A stretch of 9,024 nucleotides of DNA from Candidatus Mediterraneibacter colneyensis. Lineage in GTDB: Bacteria; Bacillota; Clostridia; Lachnospirales; Lachnospiraceae. The position numbers and the translations under genes are program-made. Where the stretch lies: positions 1 to 9,024 of the forward strand of contig DXEY01000053.1 in the NCBI GenBank assembly GCA_019114745.1, read 5' to 3'. Below, in pieces: positions 1-6,906 of this stretch (position 1 is the first letter of the stretch; the number at the start of each line of letters is the position of its first letter). Below the pieces are notes generated by a model, which searched no databases, was not told the DNA's origin, and saw only the letters and a program-made list of their open reading frames with translations.

Positions 1-1851
1 ATGATCGCATATTATCTGATCGTGTTGGCTGTACTGATCATATTTAATTTTATTGTGTTCCCGCTCATGACAAGCGGGAACATAGAAGAAGTAGATTATG
101 GAACTTTTCTGACAATGGTGGAGGAAAAGCAGGTTTCCAAAGTACAGCTCGAGGGGGAGACGATCTACTTTACAGACAAAGGTGAGTATCCGCAGCAATA
201 TGAGACGGCCCGGTTTGAAGATCCGGATCTTGTCAACAGGCTGCAGGAGTCGGGCTGCGAGTTCGGCAGAGTGGCACAGGAGCAGATGAATCCGATCCTG
301 AGTATGCTCCTCTCGCTGGTGGTCCCGATCGTAGTCTTTATCGTTATCGGGCAGCTCCTGTCCAGACAGCTTATGAAACGGATGGGCGGCGGCTCCGGCG
401 GAAGCCAGTTTATGCAGTTTGGAAAGAGCAATGCGAAGATGTATGTACAGTCTGAGACCGGCATTACCTTTAACGATGTGGCAGGCGAGGACGAGGCCAA
501 AGAACTGCTGACCGAAATCGTTGACTTTCTCCACAACCCCGGAAAGTACCAGGAAATCGGTGCGATCTGTCCGAAAGGAGCCCTTCTCGTAGGACCTCCG
601 GGTACAGGAAAAACGCTGCTGGCAAAAGCAGTTGCAGGAGAGGCAGGGGTTCCTTTTTTCTCGATCTCGGGCTCGGAATTTGTAGAAATGTTTGTCGGTA
701 TGGGGGCATCAAAGGTGCGCGATCTGTTTAAGCAGGCAAATGAAAAGGCTCCGTGTATCGTATTTATTGATGAGATCGATACGATCGGAAAAAAACGTGA
801 CAGCCAGGGGTTTGCCGGAAATGATGAGCGCGAGCAGACACTGAACCAGCTCCTGACAGAAATGGACGGTTTTGACGCCTCAAAGGGCGTAGTTATCCTT
901 GCTGCGACAAACCGTCCGGATACTCTGGATCCCGCTCTGTTAAGACCGGGCAGGTTTGACCGGAGAATCCCGGTAGAACTTCCGGATCTGAAGGGAAGAG
1001 AAGAAATCCTGAGAGTTCATGCCAGAAAGATCAAGGTCGGCGATGACGTGGATTTCGGCGCGATCGCCAGAGCAGCATCCGGGGCATCCGGAGCAGAACT
1101 CGCCAATATGGTAAATGAGGCGGCATTAAGGGCAGTTCGCGAAAACCGTAAGTTTGTCACCCAGTCTGATCTGGAAGAAAGCATTGAAGTCGTGATCGCG
1201 GGCTACCAGAAAAAGAACAAGGTGCTGTCGACAAAGGAAAAGCTGATCGTGGCATACCATGAGATCGGTCATGCGCTTGTCGCGGCGCTTCAGACTAATT
1301 CCGCGCCTGTCACGAAGATTACGATCATTCCCCGTACTTCAGGGGCTCTCGGATATACGATGCAGGTGGAGGAAGAAGAACGCAATCTGATGTCTGAAGA
1401 AGAACTGGCGAATAAGATCGCAACCCTCACCGGAGGCCGCTGCGCCGAGGAACTGGTATTTGGATCGATCACCACAGGAGCATCTAATGATATCGAACAG
1501 GCGACAAAGCTTGCAAGAGCTATGATCACCCGCTTCGGAATGAGCGATAAATTCGGAATGGTAGCCCTGGAGACCCAGGCGAATCCATACCTTGGCGGAG
1601 ACAGCAGCCTGAGCTGTTCTCCGGAGACTGCCGCCATAATTGACGATATGGTAGTAGATACTGTGAAAAACGCATATGATAAGGCAATGAAACTGCTGAA
1701 AGATAACCAGGGCAAGCTTCATGAACTGGCGAAATTCCTCTACGAGAAAGAGACGATCACAGGGGAAGAGTTCATGCAGATACTCGCAGGAGGTCAAATC
1801 GCCGGGGAGGAACAGCAGCAGATCCAGGCTTCTGATAACAACGAGGTATAG
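1..1851 (+). CDS. ftsH: FtsH-family membrane AAA+ zinc metalloprotease (N-terminus possibly cut by window edge)
   Basis: This is an ATP-dependent membrane protease that pulls misfolded or regulated membrane and cytoplasmic proteins into a hexameric chamber and degrades them. What is visible: a membrane segment at residues ~3-22, a short extracytoplasmic domain (~25-98), and a second membrane segment (~101-120). The AAA+ module has Walker A GPPGTGKT (198-205), pore loop FVG (231-233), Walker B IVFIDEID (253-260) and a second region of homology with arginines R315 and R318. The peptidase domain has HEIGH (420-424) and the third likely zinc ligand D497 in GASNDIEQ. All catalytic elements are present. 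The ATG is the first base of the window, so the true start may lie upstream; FtsH proteins often carry a few more polar residues before the first membrane helix. The tail is Gln/Glu-rich. The next gene follows after 24 nt. It could be a second FtsH paralogue rather than the housekeeping copy, since tilS and hpt are not seen downstream, but upstream sequence is missing. Confidence 0.95.
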   Translation: MIAYYLIVLAVLIIFNFIVFPLMTSGNIEEVDYGTFLTMVEEKQVSKVQLEGETIYFTDKGEYPQQYETARFEDPDLVNRLQESGCEFGRVAQEQMNPILSMLLSLVVPIVVFIVIGQLLSRQLMKRMGGGSGGSQFMQFGKSNAKMYVQSETGITFNDVAGEDEAKELLTEIVDFLHNPGKYQEIGAICPKGALLVGPPGTGKTLLAKAVAGEAGVPFFSISGSEFVEMFVGMGASKVRDLFKQANEKAPCIVFIDEIDTIGKKRDSQGFAGNDEREQTLNQLLTEMDGFDASKGVVILAATNRPDTLDPALLRPGRFDRRIPVELPDLKGREEILRVHARKIKVGDDVDFGAIARAASGASGAELANMVNEAALRAVRENRKFVTQSDLEESIEVVIAGYQKKNKVLSTKEKLIVAYHEIGHALVAALQTNSAPVTKITIIPRTSGALGYTMQVEEEERNLMSEEELANKIATLTGGRCAEELVFGSITTGASNDIEQATKLARAMITRFGMSDKFGMVALETQANPYLGGDSSLSCSPETAAIIDDMVVDTVKNAYDKAMKLLKDNQGKLHELAKFLYEKETITGEEFMQILAGGQIAGEEQQQIQASDNNEV

Positions 1852-1863
1852 TACACAAAGATA

Positions 1864-1870
1864 AGAAGGA
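1864..1870 (+). promoter_or_regulatory. Ribosome binding site of the P-type ATPase gene
   Basis: AGAAGGA lies 5 nt before the ATG at 1876, in the 24-nt gap after the ftsH stop codon. This is good Shine-Dalgarno spacing and supports that start. There is no room for a separate promoter in the gap, so the gene is probably read from the ftsH transcript. Confidence 0.75.
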
Positions 1871-1875
1871 AAAAT

Positions 1876-4308
1876 ATGTCAAAAAGAAGAGCAGCACAGC
1901 CAGCAGAAAAGAAGGACAGACGAATCCCTACGACAAGGTATAATCCGGACTATAAAAAAGGACTGACCAGCCAGCAGGTGCAGGAACACCGCCTGCACGG
2001 CTGGCTGAACCGGTCGGTAGAGCCGCCGTCCAAGACGACAAAAGAGATCATCCATGAAAATGTATTTACATATTTTAACCTGATCTTTGTCATTCTGGCG
2101 GTGCTGCTTATTTTGGTGGGCTCGTTCCGGGACCTTACCTTTCTTCCGGTGATCATCGCCAATACGCTGATCGGTATCATCCAGGAGATCAGGGCAAAAC
2201 AGGTGCTGGATAAGCTGACTATGCTAAATGCGCCTCATGCCACAGTCGTGCGCGACGGCAGGAAGTCCGTGATCGATGCGGAAGAGCTGGTGCTGGACGA
2301 CATCGTGATCTTTAAGGCAGGCGCGCAGGTCTGTGCGGATGCCGTCGTCAGCGCCGGTGAAGTCCAGGTAAACGAATCCCTCCTTACCGGTGAGGCGGAC
2401 GAGATTACAAAGCGCAAAGGCGATAAGCTGATGTCGGGAAGTTTTATCGTATCCGGTCAGTGCCATGCAAGGCTGGACAGAGTAGGGGCTGACTCTTATA
2501 TCTCAAAACTTACCCTTCAGGCAAAGCAGATGCAGGACGGGGAACAGTCGGAAATGATCCGCTCACTGGACAAGCTGGTCAAATGTGTAGGTGTTGCGAT
2601 CATTCCCATCGGACTTGTGCTGTTTTCCCAGGCGTTTTTCTTTCAGCACGACGGGTTCAGGGAAAGCGTGACCTCGATGATCGCCGCAGTGATCGGCATG
2701 ATACCGGAGGGACTGTACCTGCTGGCAAGCGTAGCCCTTGCGGTGAGCTCCATCCGGCTTGCTCAGAAAAAAGTCCTCCTGCACGATATGAAATGTATCG
2801 AGACGCTTGCCCGCGTCGATGTCCTGTGCGTAGATAAGACCGGTACGATCACAGAGACGGATATGAAAGTACAGGACGTGATTGAGACGGAGGAATATGA
2901 CTCGGAAACGATGCCCCCTCTCCGCACAATGATCGGTGATTTTGCGGCTGCCATGACGAAAGATAATATCACGATGGCGGCGGTAAAAGAGTATTTTACC
3001 AATACATCCGGAAAAAAAGCGGTCTCAAAGACCGGATTTTCCTCAGCTACAAAATACAGCAGCGTGACCTTTGAGGACGACGCGTATGTGCTGGGAGCGC
3101 CTGAGTTTGTGCTGAAGGAGAAATATGGAGACTATGCCGGGGAGATCACGGAACATGCCTCTACAGGCGCCCGTGTGCTTGTCTTTGGAACATATGACGG
3201 CGAGATCGACGGCAGCCCGCTTTCCCACGGGATCACCCCGCTTGGCTTTGTGCTGCTGGCAAACCCGATCCGCGATGCCGCGAAAGAAACATTTGAATAT
3301 TTCGCGGAGCAGGGCGTTGAAGTCAAAGTGATCTCGGGAGATAACCCGGTCACAGTTTCTAATGTGGCGCGTCAGGCGGGAATCCGCAATGCGGATCAGT
3401 ATGTAGATGCATCGAAGCTAAACGGCGAAAAAGAGCTGCAGCAGGCCGTCCTGGAGAAGACGGTGTTCGGGCGCGTCACCCCGGATCAGAAGCGCAAATT
3501 TGTCCAGATACTGAAAGACGCCGGGCATACGGTGGCGATGACCGGAGACGGAGTCAACGATGTACTGGCACTAAAAGATGCGGACTGCAGTATCGCCATG
3601 GCGTCCGGAAGCGAGGCGGCGGCACAGGCTTCCCAGCTTGTACTGCTGGAATCTGACTTCTCCTGTATGCCCCAGGTCGTCCTGGAAGGCAGGAGAGTTG
3701 TTAATAATATCCAGCGCTCTGCCAGCCTGTTCCTCGTAAAGAATATCTTTTCTTTCCTGCTCAGCCTGCTCTCGGTCGTATTTATGTTTACCTATCCGCT
3801 GGAACCGTCCCAGATCTCGCTGATCAGTATGTTTACGATCGGTGTGCCGGCATTTTTCCTGGCATTGGAGCCAAACAAGAATATCATAAAAGGTCATTTC
3901 CTTACCAATGTGTTCTTAAAAGCGCTCCCGGCTGCCATTACAGACGCCCTTGCCGTCGGCGCTCTGGTTATTTTCGGACGCACCTTTGGCGTGGGTTCCA
4001 CGGACATTTCGACTGCGGCTACGATGCTGCTGGCAATCGTCGGATTTATGATCCTGTATAAGATCAGCGCCCCGATGAATAAGATCCGTTCTGCGATCCT
4101 GATCGGCTGTGTGGCAGGGCTTGTGTTCTGCAGTATCTTCCTGAACAGTCTGTTCGCGATCACAGGAATGACAACGGAATGTGTGATGTTGTTTGTCGTA
4201 TTTGCCATTGCGACAGAACCGGTGCTCCGGTATCTGACGCTGTTGGTGGAAAAGCTCAGATTTTATTATCTGCGACTGCGCGGAAGGGATCCGGAAGAAG
4301 ATGCTTAA
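1876..4308 (+). CDS. P-type cation-transporting ATPase, CtpE/Exp7-like
   Basis: This ion pump of 810 residues is powered by a phospho-aspartate intermediate. Order of parts: basic N-terminal tail, M1-M2 (~63-103), actuator domain with TGE (171-173), M3 (~235-256), M4 with PEGL (277-280), phosphorylation site DKTGT (D320), nucleotide domain with GAPE (407-410), SGDNP (487-491), hinge TGDGVND (556-562), and M5-M10 from ~619 to ~791. No heavy-metal-binding N-terminal domain is present and M4 carries PEGL rather than CPC, so it is not a Cu/Zn/Cd pump. The N-terminal pattern (GLT..V..R...G..N, then ENVFTYFN and IIANTLIGIIQEIRAK) and the M6 pattern TIGVPAFFLALEPN match my memory of the mycobacterial CtpE and pneumococcal Exp7 group. 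CtpE has been linked to Ca2+ uptake. The ion is therefore probably Ca2+ or another divalent cation, by inference only. The classical M6 aspartate is absent. Confidence 0.9.
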   Translation: MSKRRAAQPAEKKDRRIPTTRYNPDYKKGLTSQQVQEHRLHGWLNRSVEPPSKTTKEIIHENVFTYFNLIFVILAVLLILVGSFRDLTFLPVIIANTLIGIIQEIRAKQVLDKLTMLNAPHATVVRDGRKSVIDAEELVLDDIVIFKAGAQVCADAVVSAGEVQVNESLLTGEADEITKRKGDKLMSGSFIVSGQCHARLDRVGADSYISKLTLQAKQMQDGEQSEMIRSLDKLVKCVGVAIIPIGLVLFSQAFFFQHDGFRESVTSMIAAVIGMIPEGLYLLASVALAVSSIRLAQKKVLLHDMKCIETLARVDVLCVDKTGTITETDMKVQDVIETEEYDSETMPPLRTMIGDFAAAMTKDNITMAAVKEYFTNTSGKKAVSKTGFSSATKYSSVTFEDDAYVLGAPEFVLKEKYGDYAGEITEHASTGARVLVFGTYDGEIDGSPLSHGITPLGFVLLANPIRDAAKETFEYFAEQGVEVKVISGDNPVTVSNVARQAGIRNADQYVDASKLNGEKELQQAVLEKTVFGRVTPDQKRKFVQILKDAGHTVAMTGDGVNDVLALKDADCSIAMASGSEAAAQASQLVLLESDFSCMPQVVLEGRRVVNNIQRSASLFLVKNIFSFLLSLLSVVFMFTYPLEPSQISLISMFTIGVPAFFLALEPNKNIIKGHFLTNVFLKALPAAITDALAVGALVIFGRTFGVGSTDISTAATMLLAIVGFMILYKISAPMNKIRSAILIGCVAGLVFCSIFLNSLFAITGMTTECVMLFVVFAIATEPVLRYLTLLVEKLRFYYLRLRGRDPEEDA

Positions 4309-4331
4309 AAAAGATATAATAAAGAATGAGG

Positions 4332-4358
4332 AGCCGGGAACAAAGTTCGTTCCCGGCT
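4332..4358. terminator. Hairpin terminator shared by convergent genes
   Basis: AGCCGGGAAC (4332-4341) and GTTCCCGGCT (4349-4358) form a perfect 10-bp GC-rich stem with a 7-nt loop. It sits 23 nt after the ATPase stop and 9 nt after the end of the minus-strand fliB-like gene. On the plus strand it is followed by GTCTCTTTGTC. On the minus strand it is followed by a T-rich run that reaches TTTTTT near the ATPase stop. Neither U-tract is ideal, but the position between convergent genes supports a bidirectional terminator. Confidence 0.8.
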
Positions 4359-4367
4359 GTCTCTTTG

Positions 4368-5513
4368 TCACAGAATGGAGAAAAAGTTTTCCAGCCCAAA
4401 CAGATCTTCTCTGTACAGCAGAACCTCCATTGTCGTCTTGTTGTAATCTGAATGCTCGATTTCCCTCGCGTAACGCCACGCGGTCCTGATCACATCAGAG
4501 ATGGATGTCTGATCCGGATTTTTAAGCCATCCGGCACGGGCGAGCTCCCGGATCAGGAACAGGCACGCCACAGAAAATTTCATTTTCCCGTAAGCATTTC
4601 CGCTATAGACTGCTCCGCAGAAATAAGTAAAAATGAAGTAGACGAGAATCTGTTCCTCCATGATGCCGGTAAACAATTCATGGAAAGAATCATCTGCCCC
4701 GGCGGCTCGTTCCCGGGATTGTTCCAATATCCTGCAGGAATCGCGCAGATACGGCTTCCAGTCCGGCCTCAGTTCCTCCAGTTGACTGAGAATGCGGAAG
4801 AGCTCCCTTTGGGTACGGAGACGCGTTTCTTCCCAACTTTCTGTACGTTTCAGAAGGGAGAGTCTCGTTTCAAACCAGTCCCACATGCGGTCAGATGCAT
4901 ATTGTTCGAGCAGACGGTCGGCATCATACAGTCCGTTTTTGTCGATCCTTTCCTGCAGGTCGTGGGAGAGAGCAAGAGCAGCAGCGGCGCGGACTGCAAA
5001 TGGATGTTTCCTGTCCTGCAGTATATCCAGGATCAGACCTCTGGCATCCATCAGTTTCGTAAAGAGAAAGTAGTCAAAGTCTCCGAAGTTTCCCTCCTCT
5101 CTGTCATCCTCTGCGTGAAGAAATCTGACAGTCTCCCGGCAGCCCAGGATAAGTTCTGCCGAAACGGGGCATGAGAGGGAGAGGGAGATCTCACGCAGCC
5201 CTTCAAATTCTTCAATATGCTTCGGATAGGTGCGGCAGGTGCGGCAAAACGCCTTTACTCCGCCGCCTTCCAGATAGAGATCGCAGAGGCTGTCCTCGTT
5301 TAAAAACGCACATCGCCCGTCATGCCGGCGGAAAGAGGACTCTTTCCAGTCAATTTCATTGCGGAGCCGGTTCCCGAGAACACCCTTTGTATGGCGGTAT
5401 CTTTTCAGCGATGCCGGATCGATCTGTATCTGCCATCCCGCACAGCAGGTGTCGGGACAGTCTCCGCCGATACAGTGGAATTTTTTATAATAATGTGGCG
5501 CTGTGTACTGCAT
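4368..5513 (-). CDS. FliB-family protein (flagellin lysine-N-methylase family)
   Basis: This 381-residue soluble protein has no signal peptide or membrane segment that I can see. The N-terminal part carries the family's cysteine pattern: C14, C19, C23 and C24 in CIGGDCPDTCCAGW, then C68, C77, C90 and C93 (RCAFLNEDSLCDLY and FCRTCRTYPK). This resembles a metal or Fe-S binding cluster. Salmonella FliB, the family's named member, methylates lysines of flagellin and is of similar length. No flagellar gene lies in the window, so the substrate here is unknown and the function should be stated only at family level. The rest is helical-looking, acidic/basic-rich sequence without motifs I recognise. 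An in-frame ATG at 5582 would add 23 residues, but it lies inside the -35 box of the gene's own likely promoter, and family similarity begins at MQYTAPHYYKKF, so I chose 5513. AGAAAGG lies 11 nt upstream of this start. Confidence 0.85.
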   Translation of the reverse strand: MQYTAPHYYKKFHCIGGDCPDTCCAGWQIQIDPASLKRYRHTKGVLGNRLRNEIDWKESSFRRHDGRCAFLNEDSLCDLYLEGGGVKAFCRTCRTYPKHIEEFEGLREISLSLSCPVSAELILGCRETVRFLHAEDDREEGNFGDFDYFLFTKLMDARGLILDILQDRKHPFAVRAAAALALSHDLQERIDKNGLYDADRLLEQYASDRMWDWFETRLSLLKRTESWEETRLRTQRELFRILSQLEELRPDWKPYLRDSCRILEQSRERAAGADDSFHELFTGIMEEQILVYFIFTYFCGAVYSGNAYGKMKFSVACLFLIRELARAGWLKNPDQTSISDVIRTAWRYAREIEHSDYNKTTMEVLLYREDLFGLENFFSIL

Positions 5514-5552
5514 AGTTCTAACAACCTTTCTGTTTTTTGTCGTCTGAACAGT

Positions 5553-5581
5553 ATTATAGATCAGAGAAAGTCCTGTGTCCA
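5553..5581 (-). promoter_or_regulatory. Sigma-A-type promoter of the fliB-like gene
   Basis: Reading the minus strand, TGGACA (5581-5576, five of six bases of the TTGACA consensus) is followed by exactly 17 nt and then TATAAT (5558-5553, perfect). Transcription would start near 5546, giving a leader of about 33 nt before the ATG at 5513. This is the best promoter in the window and decides the start choice for the gene. Confidence 0.75.
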
Positions 5582-5583
5582 TA

Positions 5584-5613
5584 TTAGCGTTTCTTCCTTT
5601 AAAGGTGTATAAT
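5584..5613 (+). promoter_or_regulatory. Candidate promoter of the MFS-MATE-TraX unit, upstream copy
   Basis: A perfect TATAAT lies at 5608-5613, but the best -35 (TTAGCG at 5584-5589, 18-nt spacer) matches only three of six consensus bases. Such a promoter would be weak or need an activator. Transcription would begin near 5620. A perfect 10-bp palindrome, CCTTTAAAGG (5596-5605), lies in the spacer and could be an operator half or chance. Confidence 0.45.
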
Positions 5614-5623
5614 ATTCTGAGGA

Positions 5624-5653
5624 ATGACTGAATTTCCGCTTTTTGAATATAAT
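5624..5653 (+). promoter_or_regulatory. Second candidate promoter of the MFS-MATE-TraX unit
   Basis: A second perfect TATAAT lies at 5648-5653, 40 nt downstream of the first. ATGACT (5624-5629, four of six consensus bases) stands 18 nt before it. A transcript would begin near 5660 and leave a leader of about 54 nt before the ATG at 5714. Sequence alone cannot decide which of the two -10 boxes is used, or whether both are. Confidence 0.4.
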
Positions 5654-5713
5654 GGTACTGACGGAGTGTTAAAAATCGTCTTATACCGGACAGATCACGG
5701 GGGCGTTTTTCTT

Positions 5714-6895
5714 ATGAAACAGAACATGTATTCCAAAAATATTCTTCTTGTCCTGGCGGCAAGTTTTTTCTATATGGCAAGTCCGATGCTGGTGACGCCT
5801 TTGATCACGGGCTTCTCAGAGAGCATCGGCGCCTCGGCGGGCGTGATGGGATTTATCGGCGGACTGATGAACCTGTGTTCTTTGTTCTGCCGCCCCGCTG
5901 CGGGGAATCTTGCAGATAAGATCAGCAAATATAAGCTGGCATCTGTCGGTGCGTTGCTGATGGCGCTGGCATGTGCGGGGTATATCTTTGCACCAGGCGA
6001 GGCAGTCCTGGTGGCGGCAAGGATCGTCAACGGAGCGGGATTTGCCTGCTGTTCGGTGTGCCTTTCCGCATGGATGTCCAATATGCTGCCAAAAGAAAAG
6101 ATCGGTTCAGGTATGGGGCTTTACGGCACGATGAACGCGCTGGGCATGGCGGTGGCTCCGGCGATCGGGATCAGCGTCTATCAGGCGCTCGGGTACCGCA
6201 CGGCGTTTTGTATTGCATTTGCATTTTCCCTTGCGATCCTTATCGTGATCCAGTTTATCGATGATAAAGGAGAGCCTTCCGGCGGGCAGAACACATCGGA
6301 ATCTGACGGCGGAAGAGGGCGGTTACAGCTTGTGGACGTGAAAGTCCTGCCGGTCTCGTTTATTATCATGCTGTTTGCAATCCCGTACTGCGCAACGCAG
6401 TCTTTCCTTGTGACTTATGCACAGACGCGGGGTCTTGATATTACAGTGAGCATGTTCTTTCCCGCTTATGCGGTAGTACTGGTCGTACTGCGCCTGACTC
6501 TCAGAAACTTTTTTGACAAAGTGCCGTTCGGGAAATTCCTGGCGGCAGGCTGTATCTGTGAATTGACCTCCATCTTTCTGCTGACACTGATGCAGAATAA
6601 CGTCATGATGTTCCTGGCGTCGGCATTTCTGGCGGGCGGGTACGGGATCATGAGTTCTGTATGCCAGTCTACGGCTATGCTTCTGGCAGAAAAAGAGAAG
6701 AGAGGGCTTGCGAACAGTACGTACTATATCGGCCTGGATCTGGGGATGACGCTCGGCCCCATGATCGGCGGCGCGCTTTACGGAGGGCTGGACATCCGGT
6801 GGTTCTATCCGGCTCTTATGGTGACGATGCCACTGGCAGGGGCAGTGTATTGGGGCGCCGGAAAAAGACTGAGGAAACAAAAGGAAAAGAGATGA
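5714..6895 (+). CDS. Major facilitator superfamily (MFS) transporter
   Basis: This 393-residue membrane carrier has about 12 hydrophobic segments in two halves, separated by a polar, Gly/Ser/Asp-rich cytoplasmic loop at ~183-211. The loop between helices 2 and 3 carries the MFS signature in the form GNLADKISKYK (64-74), with the conserved aspartate at D68. A weaker echo, RNFFDKVPFGK, occurs at the matching place in the second half. The size and fold are typical of proton-driven drug or metabolite exporters, but no residue shows the substrate. An upstream in-frame ATG at 5624 gives 30 more residues; I reject it because it lies within a few nucleotides of the likely transcription start, has AGGA directly against it, and adds a polar stretch before the first membrane helix. 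The chosen ATG has GGGGG 10 nt upstream, a modest ribosome site. It is the first gene of a unit with the MATE gene 7 nt downstream. Confidence 0.88.
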   Translation: MKQNMYSKNILLVLAASFFYMASPMLVTPLITGFSESIGASAGVMGFIGGLMNLCSLFCRPAAGNLADKISKYKLASVGALLMALACAGYIFAPGEAVLVAARIVNGAGFACCSVCLSAWMSNMLPKEKIGSGMGLYGTMNALGMAVAPAIGISVYQALGYRTAFCIAFAFSLAILIVIQFIDDKGEPSGGQNTSESDGGRGRLQLVDVKVLPVSFIIMLFAIPYCATQSFLVTYAQTRGLDITVSMFFPAYAVVLVVLRLTLRNFFDKVPFGKFLAAGCICELTSIFLLTLMQNNVMMFLASAFLAGGYGIMSSVCQSTAMLLAEKEKRGLANSTYYIGLDLGMTLGPMIGGALYGGLDIRWFYPALMVTMPLAGAVYWGAGKRLRKQKEKR

Positions 6896-6906
6896 TAAAC
6901 GAATGA
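6881..6906 (+). promoter_or_regulatory. Possible translational relay: ribosome site and 4-codon minicistron between MFS and MATE genes
   Basis: AAGGA (6881-6885) stands 6 nt before an ATG at 6892 that overlaps the MFS stop as ATGA. That ATG opens a 4-codon reading frame (M-I-N-E) whose TGA (6904-6906) overlaps the MATE ATG (6903-6905), again as ATGA. The same AAGGA is 17 nt from the MATE start, which is too far for good direct use. The arrangement suggests termination-reinitiation coupling, but it could be chance. Confidence 0.4.

Noticed and set aside
4315..4320. TATAAT just after the ATPase stop codon
   Set aside because: No -35 box stands at the right distance, and a transcript would meet the terminator hairpin at once.
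3916..4479. 187-codon minus-strand open frame over the ATPase end and the terminator
   Set aside because: It reads through the hairpin terminator and opposite conserved membrane helices, with no protein family match that I recognise.
4452..5174. 240-codon plus-strand open frame opposite the fliB-like gene
   Set aside because: Its translation shows no recognisable domain, and the minus-strand protein has clear family motifs, a promoter and a ribosome site. It is a shadow frame.
5514..5582. N-terminal extension of the fliB-like protein from ATG 5582
   Set aside because: An AAGGAAG lies 10 nt upstream, but the ATG overlaps the -35 box of the gene's best promoter, so it would not be in the transcript, and the extra residues do not look like the family.
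5624..5713. N-terminal extension of the MFS protein from ATG 5624
   Set aside because: It begins within a few nucleotides of the predicted transcription start with no spaced ribosome site, and adds 30 polar residues not typical before the first MFS helix.
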